This document shows, one piece after another, positions 17,448-25,762 of a stretch of DNA of 64,000 bases. The stretch's first letter is position 1. Every line of letters starts with the position of its first letter. This DNA comes from Devosia sp. (lineage in GTDB: Bacteria; Pseudomonadota; Alphaproteobacteria; Rhizobiales; Devosiaceae), in assembly GCF_017744655.1 (NCBI RefSeq), contig NZ_JAGIAW010000004.1:1-64000 (forward strand), in the 5' to 3' direction. Under the pieces are notes generated by a model. It was not told the origin of the DNA and ran no database searches. It saw only the letters and a program-made list of their open reading frames with translations. Both the position numbers and the translations under genes were made by a program.

Positions 17448-18419
17448 TTATGTTGCAATGCCATTAATCGCGGGCAGGGGTTTTGGAATCTCGCTCTCAC
17501 CCAACAGGGTCCGCAGCTCGATTTCGAGATCCCGGCAAATCTGCGAGATCGGCACGTCATTGGCATTGCCTTCAAATGGGTTGGACGTGCTCTCGCCGAC
17601 CTGATCGAGCGACATGTACATCCAGCCGATCAGCGTGCTGAAAGGCACGGCCAGCCAGATGCCGATGCCCATTTCGGAAAAGAGCGCCACGACGCCGAAG
17701 GGCAGAAAGGTGCAGAAGCACCAGACCAGCATGGCGCTGACAATGGCATATTGGCGGGGATAGGGATTGTTCTTGATGCGGTCGCAGCGCGCCTGCTGGT
17801 CGTGGCAATCGCGCAGGAGTTTTGTCAGCTCCACATAGATCTGCGGTGGCAGGTTTCCGGCCTTGAACAAGGCATTGAAGGCTTCGGCCTGGCGCGACAA
17901 CAGGTCGATCTCTGGCCGCGTGCCGTCCGAGACTTTAGCCGCTTCGGGCGCGAGCCGCGCCAGCTCGGCATTCAAGGTCGTCGTGTCTTCGAGGATATGG
18001 TAGCGGCGGCGATATTCGATATTGGCGCGCCGGCTCATCGATTCCCAAGGCATTGGCCGGCGCAGGCCGAACCGCAGGGCGGTGAGCCAGGCGATGTGGC
18101 GATGGATGAGGATTTTCGCCACTTGCGGCTCGCAGAAATCGCGACAGAACCCGGCGAGCATGCGGCTGGTAGCGGCAATCTGGGCAAAGGCCTGCAAGCC
18201 TTCGGCGCTGCGGCCAAGAACCTGCGAATTCTTGAAACCCGCGACGAGGGAGACGGTGGTGCCCAGCATCACGACGACCTGCCAGGGCAAAGCAAAACCC
18301 TGTATCGGCGGCAGCAGGAACAGGGCTATGGCCAGGAGGCTGAGCAGGACCATATAGACCACGCTGCGGCGCGACCACATGGCGAATTCGACGACGCGAT
18401 ACGACCGACCCACATGCAT
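17448..18419 (-). CDS. Bestrophin-like anion channel family protein
   Basis: A 323-residue membrane protein. The C-terminal region LIGWMYMSLDQVGESTSNPF, then EGNANDVPISQICRDLEI, is the bacterial bestrophin (UPF0187) hallmark. Hydrophobic segments lie near residues 18-40, 45-60, 225-245 and 250-270. ATG 18419 follows AAGGGAGAGG; earlier codons in frame are unlikely to be coding. Bacterial bestrophins form pentameric ion channels in the inner membrane. An ECF41-type promoter on the minus strand ends 34 bases before the start, so this channel is probably in the ECF41 regulon. Confidence 0.9.
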   Translation of the reverse strand: MHVGRSYRVVEFAMWSRRSVVYMVLLSLLAIALFLLPPIQGFALPWQVVVMLGTTVSLVAGFKNSQVLGRSAEGLQAFAQIAATSRMLAGFCRDFCEPQVAKILIHRHIAWLTALRFGLRRPMPWESMSRRANIEYRRRYHILEDTTTLNAELARLAPEAAKVSDGTRPEIDLLSRQAEAFNALFKAGNLPPQIYVELTKLLRDCHDQQARCDRIKNNPYPRQYAIVSAMLVWCFCTFLPFGVVALFSEMGIGIWLAVPFSTLIGWMYMSLDQVGESTSNPFEGNANDVPISQICRDLEIELRTLLGESEIPKPLPAINGIAT

Positions 18420-18452
18420 GCGGCCTCTCCCTTTGGGTGGTGATACGGCGAA

Positions 18453-18479
18453 GACGAGACAGGCTATGCCTGTGTGACA
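18453..18479 (-). promoter_or_regulatory. ECF41-type promoter driving the bestrophin gene
   Basis: Read on the minus strand: TGTCACA (18479-18473), 16 bases, CGTC (18456-18453). This is the same motif and spacing as the plus-strand site at 18516-18542. It matches the group ECF41 promoter consensus as I recall it (TGTCACA-N16-CGTC). Confidence 0.8.
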
Positions 18480-18515
18480 TTGCTGGCGAGGCGCGGGCGA
18501 GAATTTTCGCGCCCA

Positions 18516-18542
18516 TGTCACACCGCTCACGGCCATCTCGTC
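18516..18542 (+). promoter_or_regulatory. ECF41-type promoter driving the NmrA/AhpD/ECF41 operon
   Basis: TGTCACA (18516-18522), 16 bases, CGTC (18539-18542), 58 bases before the first gene. It is the expected autoregulated promoter of an ECF41 sigma operon. Confidence 0.85.
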
Positions 18543-18600
18543 TTTGCAGCAGAACGGTCGGTCGGTTTATCGGCCGACGCTCACTCGCAAGGATAGGAAC

Positions 18601-19356
18601 ATGAAAATCGTCGTTATCGGCGGCACCGGCCTCATCGGGTCCAAGGTCGTCCGGCTGCTTTCGGAGCGAGGTGACGAAGTCATCGCAGCCTCACCCAAAT
18701 CCGGGGTCAATACCATGACCGGGGAAGGTCTGGACGCTGCCCTGCTTGGCGCCGAGGTCGTGCTTGATCTCGCCAATTCCCCGTCGTTCGAGGACAAGGC
18801 GGTGCTCGATTTCTTTGTGACCGCGGGCACCAATCTCCTCGCCGCGGAAGCCCGCGCCGGCGTTCGCCACCACGTGGCTCTGTCGGTGGTTGGTACCAAG
18901 GACCTGCAGGAGAGCGGTTATTTTCGAGGCAAGCGGGCGCAGGAGCGGTTGATCAAGGCCTCTCCCACGCCGTACACGATCGTTCACGCCACCCAGTTTC
19001 TCGAATTCCTCGGCAGCATCGCCAATTCCGTCGGCGCTGACGCTGCAATCCCGCTCAGCACGGCGCTGATCCAGCCCATCGCCTCCGATGACGTCGCGGC
19101 GTTCGTCGCCGAGGCGGCACTGGCGCAGCCGATCAACGGCACGGTTGAAATCGCTGGGCCGGAAAAATTCCGGCTAGCGGACCTTGTTGCCCGCTATCTC
19201 GGCGACATCGAAGATAGCCGGAAAGTCCAACCCGATCCGGAAGCGAAGTATTTTGGCGCCCGGCTCGACGAAGCCTCGCTTCTACCCCGCGGGGCCGCGC
19301 GTCTTGGCACCGTGACCTATGCCGACTGGCTCAAAACCAGCCGTCCCAATCGCTAA
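18601..19356 (+). CDS. NmrA-like NAD(P)-binding protein (SDR/epimerase type)
   Basis: A 251-residue Rossmann-fold protein. It opens with MKIVVIGGTGLIGSKVVRLL, a classic GGTGxxG dinucleotide site, and lacks the normal SDR YxxxK pair, as is common in atypical NmrA-like members. GSIANSVG and the C-terminal TYADWL fit the group. AAGGATAGGAAC precedes ATG 18601. ECF41 sigma genes are typically linked to a carboxymuconolactone decarboxylase, oxidoreductase or epimerase; this is that partner. The reaction is unknown. Confidence 0.88.
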   Translation: MKIVVIGGTGLIGSKVVRLLSERGDEVIAASPKSGVNTMTGEGLDAALLGAEVVLDLANSPSFEDKAVLDFFVTAGTNLLAAEARAGVRHHVALSVVGTKDLQESGYFRGKRAQERLIKASPTPYTIVHATQFLEFLGSIANSVGADAAIPLSTALIQPIASDDVAAFVAEAALAQPINGTVEIAGPEKFRLADLVARYLGDIEDSRKVQPDPEAKYFGARLDEASLLPRGAARLGTVTYADWLKTSRPNR

Positions 19357-19370
19357 ATCAGGAAACCACC

Positions 19371-19835
19371 ATGCACCCCCGTATCGAAAATCACTTCTCG
19401 CTTGCGCCCGCAGCCATCAAGGCCATGATGACGCTGGAAACGGCCATTGCCGCCAGCGGGCTCGACAATACGCTGATCGGACTGATCAAGCTGCGCGCTT
19501 CGCAGATCAATGGTTGCGCTTATTGTATCCACATGCATGTCGAACATCTGCGTCAGGCAGGGGAAACCGAAATGCGTCTGCACTTGCTGAGCGCCTGGCG
19601 TGAAGCCCCGATCTATTCCGAGCGGGAGCGCGCCGTGCTCGCCTGGACCGAGGCGCTGACGCTCCTGCCGCAGAATGGCGCCGCCGACGAAGACTACGCG
19701 CCAATCGCCACCCAGTTCTCGCCTGAGGAACAGGTCAACCTGACCCTCGCCATTGGCGCCATCAATGCATGGAACCGGCTGCAGGTCGGCTTCCGCATCC
19801 GTCCGGTCGTCAGCGAGGCACAACATGCCGCCTGA
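19371..19835 (+). CDS. Carboxymuconolactone decarboxylase / AhpD-like peroxidase family protein
   Basis: A 154-residue protein with the AhpD redox motif CxxC followed by histidine: NGCAYCIHMHVEHLRQ near residues 44-58. AGGAAA precedes the start. Members are alkylhydroperoxidase-like proteins in the cytoplasm. It lies between the NmrA-like and ECF41 genes; the sigma gene starts 11 bases before its stop, which suggests coupled translation. Its role with ECF41 is probably oxidative or electrophile defence, by inference from context. Confidence 0.92.
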   Translation: MHPRIENHFSLAPAAIKAMMTLETAIAASGLDNTLIGLIKLRASQINGCAYCIHMHVEHLRQAGETEMRLHLLSAWREAPIYSERERAVLAWTEALTLLPQNGAADEDYAPIATQFSPEEQVNLTLAIGAINAWNRLQVGFRIRPVVSEAQHAA

Positions 19836-20700
19836 GGCGGCCAATGATTTCGAGGTGCACCGGTCCCGACTGGTGCGCCTTGCCTATCGCATGCTGGGCA
19901 GCCGCGCCGCGGCGGAAGACGTGGTGCAGGATGCCTGGCTGCGCTGGTCGCAGGTCGATAAGGCGACAGTGCGCGAAGTCGGGGCCTTCCTCTCGCGCAT
20001 CGTCACTCGCCTCTGCCTTGATGAAATGAAGTCGGCCCGCGCCCGACGCGAGCACTATGTCGGTTCATGGCTGCCCGAGCCCATGCTTGAGCCTGAGGAA
20101 CCCGAGGTCGATGCCGACGAATTGACGATGACGCTGATGTTGGCGCTCGAACGCCTGTCTCCGCTCGAAAGAGCCGCCTTTCTCCTCCATGAAGTTTTCG
20201 GCCAGCCGCTCAACGAGATCGCAGCGACGCTTGGCCGGGATGCTACCTCTGTTCGCCAATTGGCCTCCCGGGCCCGCAAGCATGTGCAGGAGGCGCGCCC
20301 GCGCTATCCGGTCGATCGCGCCGAGGGCGATCGTATCGCCCAGGCCTTTTTTGTCGCTGCGCATAATGGCGACATGAGCACGCTTGAAGCGCTCCTGGCC
20401 CAAGGCGTCGTCATGCATTCCGATGGCGGTGGCAAGGTCTTCGCTTTCATCAATCCCATCGAGGGCCGCGAACGTGTCTTGCGTCTCTACGAGGGAATGT
20501 TCCGCAAGTATGGAGCAGGCTGGACAGAGATGGTCGAGCCGGTCTGGATCGACGGACTGCCCGGCTTTATCAGCCGGGAGCACGGGGCCTTGTTGCAGAC
20601 GACTGCGCTCCATATCGAGGATGGCAGGATCCTCGGCATCTATGTCACGCGCAATCCGGACAAACTGACATCGGTTCAGGATCGCCTGCGCAAAAACTGA
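19825..20700 (+). CDS. ECF41 family RNA polymerase sigma factor (SigJ-like)
   Basis: A 291-residue sigma factor with region 2 (RLAYRMLGSRAAAEDVVQDA), region 4 (LSPLERAAFLLHEVFGQPL) and a fused C-terminal SnoaL-like domain. Two ECF41 hallmarks are visible: WLPEP in the linker (YVGSWLPEPML) and DGGGK in the C-terminal domain (SDGGGKVFAF). In this group the fused domain replaces a separate anti-sigma factor, and none is present. ATG 19825 overlaps the AhpD-like gene. Its predicted promoter motif occurs twice, divergently, at 18453-18542. Confidence 0.95.
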   Translation: MPPEAANDFEVHRSRLVRLAYRMLGSRAAAEDVVQDAWLRWSQVDKATVREVGAFLSRIVTRLCLDEMKSARARREHYVGSWLPEPMLEPEEPEVDADELTMTLMLALERLSPLERAAFLLHEVFGQPLNEIAATLGRDATSVRQLASRARKHVQEARPRYPVDRAEGDRIAQAFFVAAHNGDMSTLEALLAQGVVMHSDGGGKVFAFINPIEGRERVLRLYEGMFRKYGAGWTEMVEPVWIDGLPGFISREHGALLQTTALHIEDGRILGIYVTRNPDKLTSVQDRLRKN

Positions 20701-20844
20701 GCGACACGGGTTGACGTGGCAAACCTGACTTTCTCCGGTCCATCTGCACAAAAATTGCTGGCGACGATGTCAGGTTTGCACCCATGCGCAACCCTGATCG
20801 CCCACTGCTCCGTCCCGCCATTCAGCTTTCCGGCCGCATCGTCA

Positions 20845-21109
20845 GCCGAGCATGGTGCGAAGCATCTGGAGATCGCTGTTCGCCGGGAAGAGGCGCGCGT
20901 TACCCTGACTATCGCCGATGATGGCGAAGGCATATCGGAGGGCAACAGGACCGTATTTTCCAGCCCCTCTTCACGATCCGACGCGAAAGTGGCGGCACCG
21001 GTATGGGCCTCGACATCGTCCGCACCATGCTTGAGGCGCACGATGCTGGAATAGAGCTCGTACCCTCGACAAGGGGGCCACGTTCCGGCTCAGCCTGCCC
21101 AATCGCTAG
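20845..21109 (+). pseudogene. Remnant of a histidine kinase ATPase domain
   Basis: Pieces of a HATPase_c domain appear in three different frames in the right order: an N-box-like HGAKHLEIAV and the G1-like IADDGEGISEG, then IFQPLFTIRR and GGTGMGLDIV (G2 box), then ATFRLSLPN before the stop at 21107. At least two frameshifts break it and no HisKA part is present. The left boundary is approximate. No other gene is seen between 20701 and 21113. Confidence 0.75.
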
Positions 21110-21113
21110 CAGT

Positions 21114-21854
21114 TCAGACGGCTCGAACCTCGGCTAACCGCTTGACCGCGTAGTCGTCCTTCCAGCAAACGGCGGCTTCCCATGCGGCCGAGGCTTGGGC
21201 GGCGCTATCCTGAGCGGCGCCCTGCAGCCCGGCGGCATTGTGAGGCAGCGCCAGATCGAGATCGGGTACGTCGACATGAGCCTCGTCCCAATCGATGAGG
21301 GCGACGCGGTCGGCATTCATGCGGATGTTTCCGGGGTTGTTGGGATTGCCGTGCACCGCACACGTCTTGCGCCCCTCAAGTCGCTTCCAGGCTGCCCGAC
21401 ATCGGATGACGGCTTCGGATGGCATCGCCGCGAGGTCTATTCGCGTCCCCTTGTCCGTATGGAGGAGATCGGTGGAGGATCTCCATCCCGGTCGTTGCGG
21501 CCAACCTGCCGTCAATCGATGCAGCTCACGCAGCGTGTCTGCCACGCGGCGCCAGTCGCTTGCCGTCTGCGGTGGCCCGCCCTCCATATAGTTCATCACC
21601 ACCAGGCCTCCCACGAACAGCCTGTTGTCCGTGGTTGGGATTGGTGCCGGGACAGTTAGCCCATTGCTGTCGAGATATTGGAGAAGTTCGGCTTCCCAGG
21701 CGAGGTCGGCGTCGCTTCTATTGCCGAGACGAGCGACTGCAAGACGTCCGTCGATCAGAACGCTCCAGACATCGTTGGAACTACCGCCCGTCAGCGGTTC
21801 GACGCGCGTTACATCCTTCCCCCAATATGCGAGCGCTTCCCATCCCATCGGCAT
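21114..21854 (-). CDS. Aminoglycoside phosphotransferase-like (APH/ChoK) family protein
   Basis: About 246 residues with a protein-kinase-like fold. LTGGSSNDVWSVLIDGRLAV marks the nucleotide-binding lobe, VVMNYMEGG the hinge, and VHGNPNNPGNIRMNADRVAL followed by IDWDEA the catalytic and metal-binding loops. In the usual motif (HGDxxxxN) the Asp is Asn here, so activity may be altered. ATG 21854 or 21848 could be the start; TTG 21863 is less likely. Such genes phosphorylate choline, thiamine, homoserine, sugars or antibiotics; resistance should not be assumed. Confidence 0.82.
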   Translation of the reverse strand: MPMGWEALAYWGKDVTRVEPLTGGSSNDVWSVLIDGRLAVARLGNRSDADLAWEAELLQYLDSNGLTVPAPIPTTDNRLFVGGLVVMNYMEGGPPQTASDWRRVADTLRELHRLTAGWPQRPGWRSSTDLLHTDKGTRIDLAAMPSEAVIRCRAAWKRLEGRKTCAVHGNPNNPGNIRMNADRVALIDWDEAHVDVPDLDLALPHNAAGLQGAAQDSAAQASAAWEAAVCWKDDYAVKRLAEVRAV

Positions 21855-21906
21855 TGTCCTCAATTAGGCGGCTGCTGCCCGAGCACGGCGGGCGCAAAGC
21901 TCCATA

Positions 21907-22653
21907 TCAATAAGTGCACCGGCCGCCCGAAAGATCGAACACCGAGGCGGTGGTAAAGCTGTTCTCCTTGGAAACCAGCCAGGCCACCATGGATGCGGCC
22001 TCGTCGACTTCGAGGAAGCGTCCCCTCGGAATGCGAGTCAGCATGTATTGGATGAATTCATCCGTCAGGGTGTCGAGAATGCGGGTCTTGGCGGTGGCCG
22101 GAGTGATGGCATTGACCGCTATGTCGTAGCCGGCCAACTCCTTGCCGAGCGATTTGGTCAGGCCGATCACGCCGGCTTTCGCGGCCGAATAGGCGGAGAG
22201 ATTGGGGTTGCCTTCCTTGCCAGCCACCGAGGAGATATTGACGATGCGCCCGTAATTGCGGGCCTTCATCGCGGGGACGACCGCCTTGTTGACATAGAAC
22301 GTGCCATTGAGATTGATCTCGACGACGTGCCGCCATTCGTCCGGATCATACTGATCAAGGCTCGCATTGTTGCCCGCGATCCCCGCCGAATTGACGAGGA
22401 TCGATACCCCACCAATCTCCGTCTCGACCCGCGCATGTGCTTCGATCAATCCGGCGAGGTCGGTAATATCAACCACCTGGCTTGATGCGCCCATGCCCAG
22501 CGCCTCAACCGCCCTTGCCAGAGCCTTCTCGTCTCGGTCCCAAAGGCTGACCTTGGCGCCGGAATCGAGGATGCGCTTGGCCATGGCAAAGCCCAGCCCC
22601 TGTGCGCCGCCGGTGATGACGGCCACTTGGCCGCTGAGGTCGATCTGATTCAT
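21907..22653 (-). CDS. SDR family oxidoreductase
   Basis: A 248-residue classical SDR with TGGAQGLG near residue 15, VNSAGIAG at the NNAG position, and YSAAK as the catalytic YxxxK. The ending FDLSGGRCTY is seen in sugar-acid or hydroxyacid dehydrogenases of this family. AGGAG lies 7 bases before ATG 22653. It is divergent from the second ABC importer across a 476-base gap, so it may act on the imported compound. Confidence 0.92.
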   Translation of the reverse strand: MNQIDLSGQVAVITGGAQGLGFAMAKRILDSGAKVSLWDRDEKALARAVEALGMGASSQVVDITDLAGLIEAHARVETEIGGVSILVNSAGIAGNNASLDQYDPDEWRHVVEINLNGTFYVNKAVVPAMKARNYGRIVNISSVAGKEGNPNLSAYSAAKAGVIGLTKSLGKELAGYDIAVNAITPATAKTRILDTLTDEFIQYMLTRIPRGRFLEVDEAASMVAWLVSKENSFTTASVFDLSGGRCTY

Positions 22654-23129
22654 AAGTTTTCTCCTGACCGCCGAACCCTGCTCGGGTTTCTTGGAGCGGA
22701 ATAGTGCGCGAGGTCGTTGCCCGGCGCTGCAAAGGTAGCGGCAAGCATAGGAGAAAAGCCAGAGCCTACAGCGGGATATTCGAGAAATGGGCAGGGCAAC
22801 GGCGCGATGGCTGCCGTCCGTTTCCGGGGAGCAATTCTAGCCGTCGCGCGAATTTTCATGCAGGCATGGAAGAAATCCTATCTTCCATCCGTATACATGA
22901 CGTGCAAAACAGCACGTCATGTATTTTTGGAAGATTCTTTAAGTAAGTTTCCGAACTGATTTCGTAAAATGCGTTCAGCTCAGTGTTTATAACAGGTTTG
23001 TGGTGCTGTTGTGACTATTGTTCCGGGGTTTGTGCAATTGCGCTCCTGATAAAATTGGGCTTTCGTGTGGACCAAGCCTTCCAAACATCTATTTCGAGAA
23101 GGCGCTATTCAGGAACGGAGAGAACGCTA
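22654..23129. other. 476-base regulatory gap between divergent SDR and binding-protein genes
   Basis: I find no credible gene here. The right part is relatively AT-rich and should hold the promoters of the binding-protein operon. A nested inverted repeat at 22880-22935 is the only clear structure. Confidence 0.6.
22880..22935. repeat. Nested inverted repeat / hairpin
   Basis: The inner arms ATACATGACGTGC and GCACGTCATGTAT (22893-22905, 22912-22924) match perfectly around the loop AAAACA. A second pair, ATCTTCCA and TGGAAGAT (22880-22887, 22928-22935), encloses them. A short T-run follows the inner stem at 22924-22928. It could be a terminator or a large operator for the divergent genes. Confidence 0.75.
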
Positions 23130-24707
23130 ATGCACACTTCACTGACTCGCATTGCCGCGGCGCTTGTCGCTTCGACCATGCTCGCCGGTGTGGCCAATGC
23201 CGAGACCATCCGCTGGGCCCGCTCATCGGATGCGCTCACGCTGGACCCGCATTCGCAGAACCAGGGCAATACGCACACGCTGGCCCACCACATCTATGAG
23301 ACGCTGGTTGGTCGCGACAATGACGGCACCCTGACGCCGCGCCTCGCCACCGAATGGGCACTCAAGGAAGGCGACGACACCGTCTGGGTGTTCAAGCTGC
23401 GTGAAGGCGTCAAATTCCACAACGGCAACGATTTTACCGCCGAAGACGTGGTCTACTCGATCGAGCGCGCCAAGAGCGAATTCTCGAACATGAAGCAGCT
23501 CCATTCCGTGGTGGAAGGCGTGACTGCGGTCGACGACTATACCGTCGAGTTCCAGATGGCCGGTCCCTCGCTCATCTACCCGAACAACCTCACCAATACC
23601 TTCATCATGGACAAGACCTGGTCCGACGAGAACGATCTCGCCGTGGTCCAGGACTTTGCCAGCGGCGCCAGCAACTATTCCGTTCTCAACACCAACGGCA
23701 CCGGCCCCTATACGCTCGTGTCGCGTGAAGTCGACGTGAAGACCGTGCTCGCGTCCAACCCGGAATGGTGGGGCGAAGCTCCGGCCGTGACCGGCGTCGA
23801 ATACCTGACCATTGCCGATGCCCAGACCCGCATCTCGGCGCTGCTCTCGGGTGAAGTCGACATCGTCCAGGATGTGCCGCCGCAGGATATCGAGCGTCTG
23901 TCCTCGACCGAAGGTTTCAAGGTCGAAACGGGCCCCGAAAACCGCTTCATCTATTTCGGCTACAAGTTCGGCGATGCGCCGCTGAAGTCGTCGAACATCA
24001 CCGATTCCAACCCCTTCAACAATCCGCTGGTGCGTGAAGCCATGGAACTGGTGCTCGATCGCGACGCCATCCAGAAGGTGGTGATGCGTGGCCAGTCGAT
24101 CCCGACGGGCATTCCCAACCCGCCCTTCGTCGCTGGCTGGACCGAAGAGCTCGACGCCTATCCGGCGCCCGATGTTGAAAAGGCCAAGGCCTTGATGGCC
24201 GAAGCCGGCTATCCCAATGGCTTCACCGTCACGCTCGACACGCCGAACAACCGTTATGTCAATGACGAGGCGATCTCGACCGCCTATGTCGGCATGCTCG
24301 GCCAGATCGGTATCCAGGTGACCCTGGCCTCGCGCCCGGTTGCCGAACATTCCCCGATCATCCTTGCCAACGAGAGCGACTTCTATCTCCTCGGCTGGGG
24401 CGTTCCGACCTTCGACAGCGCCTATGTGTTCAACGATCTGGTGCACTCCAAGACCGATACGCACGGCACCTACAATGTCGGCCTCTATACCAATCCCGAG
24501 CTTGACGCGAAGATCGTTTCGCTCGGCACCGAAAGCGACCAGGCCAAGCGTGACGCGACCGTTGCCGAAATCTGGGACACGGTGAAGGCCGATCGCGTGC
24601 TGCTGCCGGTGCACAACCAGGTGCTGGCCTATGCCATGCGCTCGGGCGTGACGCTGCCGGTTCAGCCGGAAAACCAGCCGAACATGACCACGGTCACCTT
24701 CGAGTAA
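23130..24707 (+). CDS. ABC transporter substrate-binding protein, family 5 (second importer)
   Basis: A 525-residue periplasmic protein with a signal peptide (hydrophobic run about residues 6-20, cleavage likely after ANA near 24). SBP family 5 features include TLDPHSQNQGN, HHIYETLVGRD, LREGVKFHNGNDFTAEDVV and VREAMELVLDRD. ATG 23130 follows GGAGAGAACG; the frame reaches 22983 without a plausible start. It leads an operon of two permeases and one fused ATPase. A GC-rich hairpin separates it from the first permease. Confidence 0.95.
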   Translation: MHTSLTRIAAALVASTMLAGVANAETIRWARSSDALTLDPHSQNQGNTHTLAHHIYETLVGRDNDGTLTPRLATEWALKEGDDTVWVFKLREGVKFHNGNDFTAEDVVYSIERAKSEFSNMKQLHSVVEGVTAVDDYTVEFQMAGPSLIYPNNLTNTFIMDKTWSDENDLAVVQDFASGASNYSVLNTNGTGPYTLVSREVDVKTVLASNPEWWGEAPAVTGVEYLTIADAQTRISALLSGEVDIVQDVPPQDIERLSSTEGFKVETGPENRFIYFGYKFGDAPLKSSNITDSNPFNNPLVREAMELVLDRDAIQKVVMRGQSIPTGIPNPPFVAGWTEELDAYPAPDVEKAKALMAEAGYPNGFTVTLDTPNNRYVNDEAISTAYVGMLGQIGIQVTLASRPVAEHSPIILANESDFYLLGWGVPTFDSAYVFNDLVHSKTDTHGTYNVGLYTNPELDAKIVSLGTESDQAKRDATVAEIWDTVKADRVLLPVHNQVLAYAMRSGVTLPVQPENQPNMTTVTFE

Positions 24708-24724
24708 AGCGCTGAAATCCCGGG

Positions 24725-24755
24725 CCGCCGCGTTGAGTTCTCGCTCTCGCGGCGG
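24725..24755 (+). repeat. Stem-loop between binding protein and permease
   Basis: CCGCCGCG and CGCGGCGG form an 8-bp stem with a 15-base loop, plus a further GG/CC pairing across a bulge. There is no T-run. It is probably an mRNA-stabilising element behind the binding-protein gene. Confidence 0.55.
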
Positions 24756-24777
24756 TCCGCCCATTTGAGGGGCGCCC

Positions 24778-25758
24778 ATGCTCGCCTTCATCGCACGGCG
24801 GCTGCTTCAGTCCGTCATCGTCATGCTTGTCGTGGCGTTTATTGCCTTCCTTGTCTTCCGCTATGTCGGCGATCCCCTGGCTAACCTGCTCAGTCAGGAT
24901 GCGACCATGGCCGACTATGAGGAGGCGCGCGAACGCCTCGGGCTCAACCAGCCCTTCTACGTCCAGTTCTATCATTTCGTGGTCAACGCCCTGCAGGGCC
25001 AGTTCGGCGTGTCCTATCGCCTGCAGCAGCCGGTCAGCCAGTTGATCCTCGAGCGCCTGCCGGCCACCATCGAGCTTGCCGTCGCCTCCTTGATCATCGC
25101 GCTCGTCTTCGGCGTCTTCCTCGGCGTCTATACCGCCCTCAAGCAGCGCGCTTTCTCGACTGGCGTCATCATGACCCTGTCGCTGATCGGCGTGTCGCTG
25201 CCCACCTTCCTCATCGGCATCGGGCTCATCTATGTCTTCGCCGTCGAATTGAAGTGGCTGCCGTCCTTCGGGCGCGGCGAGGTCGTGCAAATCGGCTGGT
25301 GGCGCACGGGTCTGCTCACCCAGTCAGGCCTGCGCTCGCTGATCCTGCCGGCCATCACCCTGTCGCTCTTTCAGCTAACGCTCATCATGCGCCTCGTGCG
25401 CGCGGAAATGATGGAAGTGCTGCGCACCGACTATATCCGCTTCGCCCGGGCCCGGGGTCTCTCGCAGCGCGCCATCAATTTCGGCCACGCGCTGAAAAAC
25501 ACCATGGTGCCGGTGATCACCATTACCGGCCTGCAGCTTGGCTCCGTCATCGCCTTCGCCATCATCACCGAAACGGTGTTCCAGTGGCCGGGCGTCGGTT
25601 CGCTCTTCGTCAATTCGGTGGCCGCGGTCGATGTGCCCGTCATGGCCGCCTACCTCGTCTTCGTCGCGCTGGTTTTTGTGATCATCAACCTCATCGTCGA
25701 CATCCTCTATTTCATCGTCGATCCGCGCCTGCGCGACGGCGCCAAATCCGGGAGGTAG
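24778..25758 (+). CDS. Dipeptide-type ABC transporter permease (DppB family, second importer)
   Basis: A 326-residue permease opening MLAFIARRLLQSVIVMLVV with FRYVGDPLANLLSQDAT after the first helix. The EAA loop RARGLSQRAINFGHALKN lies near residues 222-240, and ETVFQWPGVGSLF near 260. It resembles the region 1 DppB closely in layout but the two differ throughout, so this is a separate system and not a recent duplicate. Confidence 0.95.
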   Translation: MLAFIARRLLQSVIVMLVVAFIAFLVFRYVGDPLANLLSQDATMADYEEARERLGLNQPFYVQFYHFVVNALQGQFGVSYRLQQPVSQLILERLPATIELAVASLIIALVFGVFLGVYTALKQRAFSTGVIMTLSLIGVSLPTFLIGIGLIYVFAVELKWLPSFGRGEVVQIGWWRTGLLTQSGLRSLILPAITLSLFQLTLIMRLVRAEMMEVLRTDYIRFARARGLSQRAINFGHALKNTMVPVITITGLQLGSVIAFAIITETVFQWPGVGSLFVNSVAAVDVPVMAAYLVFVALVFVIINLIVDILYFIVDPRLRDGAKSGR

Positions 25759-25762
25759 CATC

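Noticed and set aside
21114..21854. Antibiotic resistance gene
   Set aside because: The APH fold is shared by many metabolic kinases, the catalytic Asp is changed, and there is no mobile context.
22704..22959. Small plus-strand open frames in the gap before the second binding protein
   Set aside because: Overlapping alternative frames with no ribosome site or recognisable product; they run through the inverted repeat.
23223..24791. Minus-strand open frame of about 520 codons opposite the second binding-protein gene
   Set aside because: No domain is recognisable and it is the mirror of a well-supported SBP.
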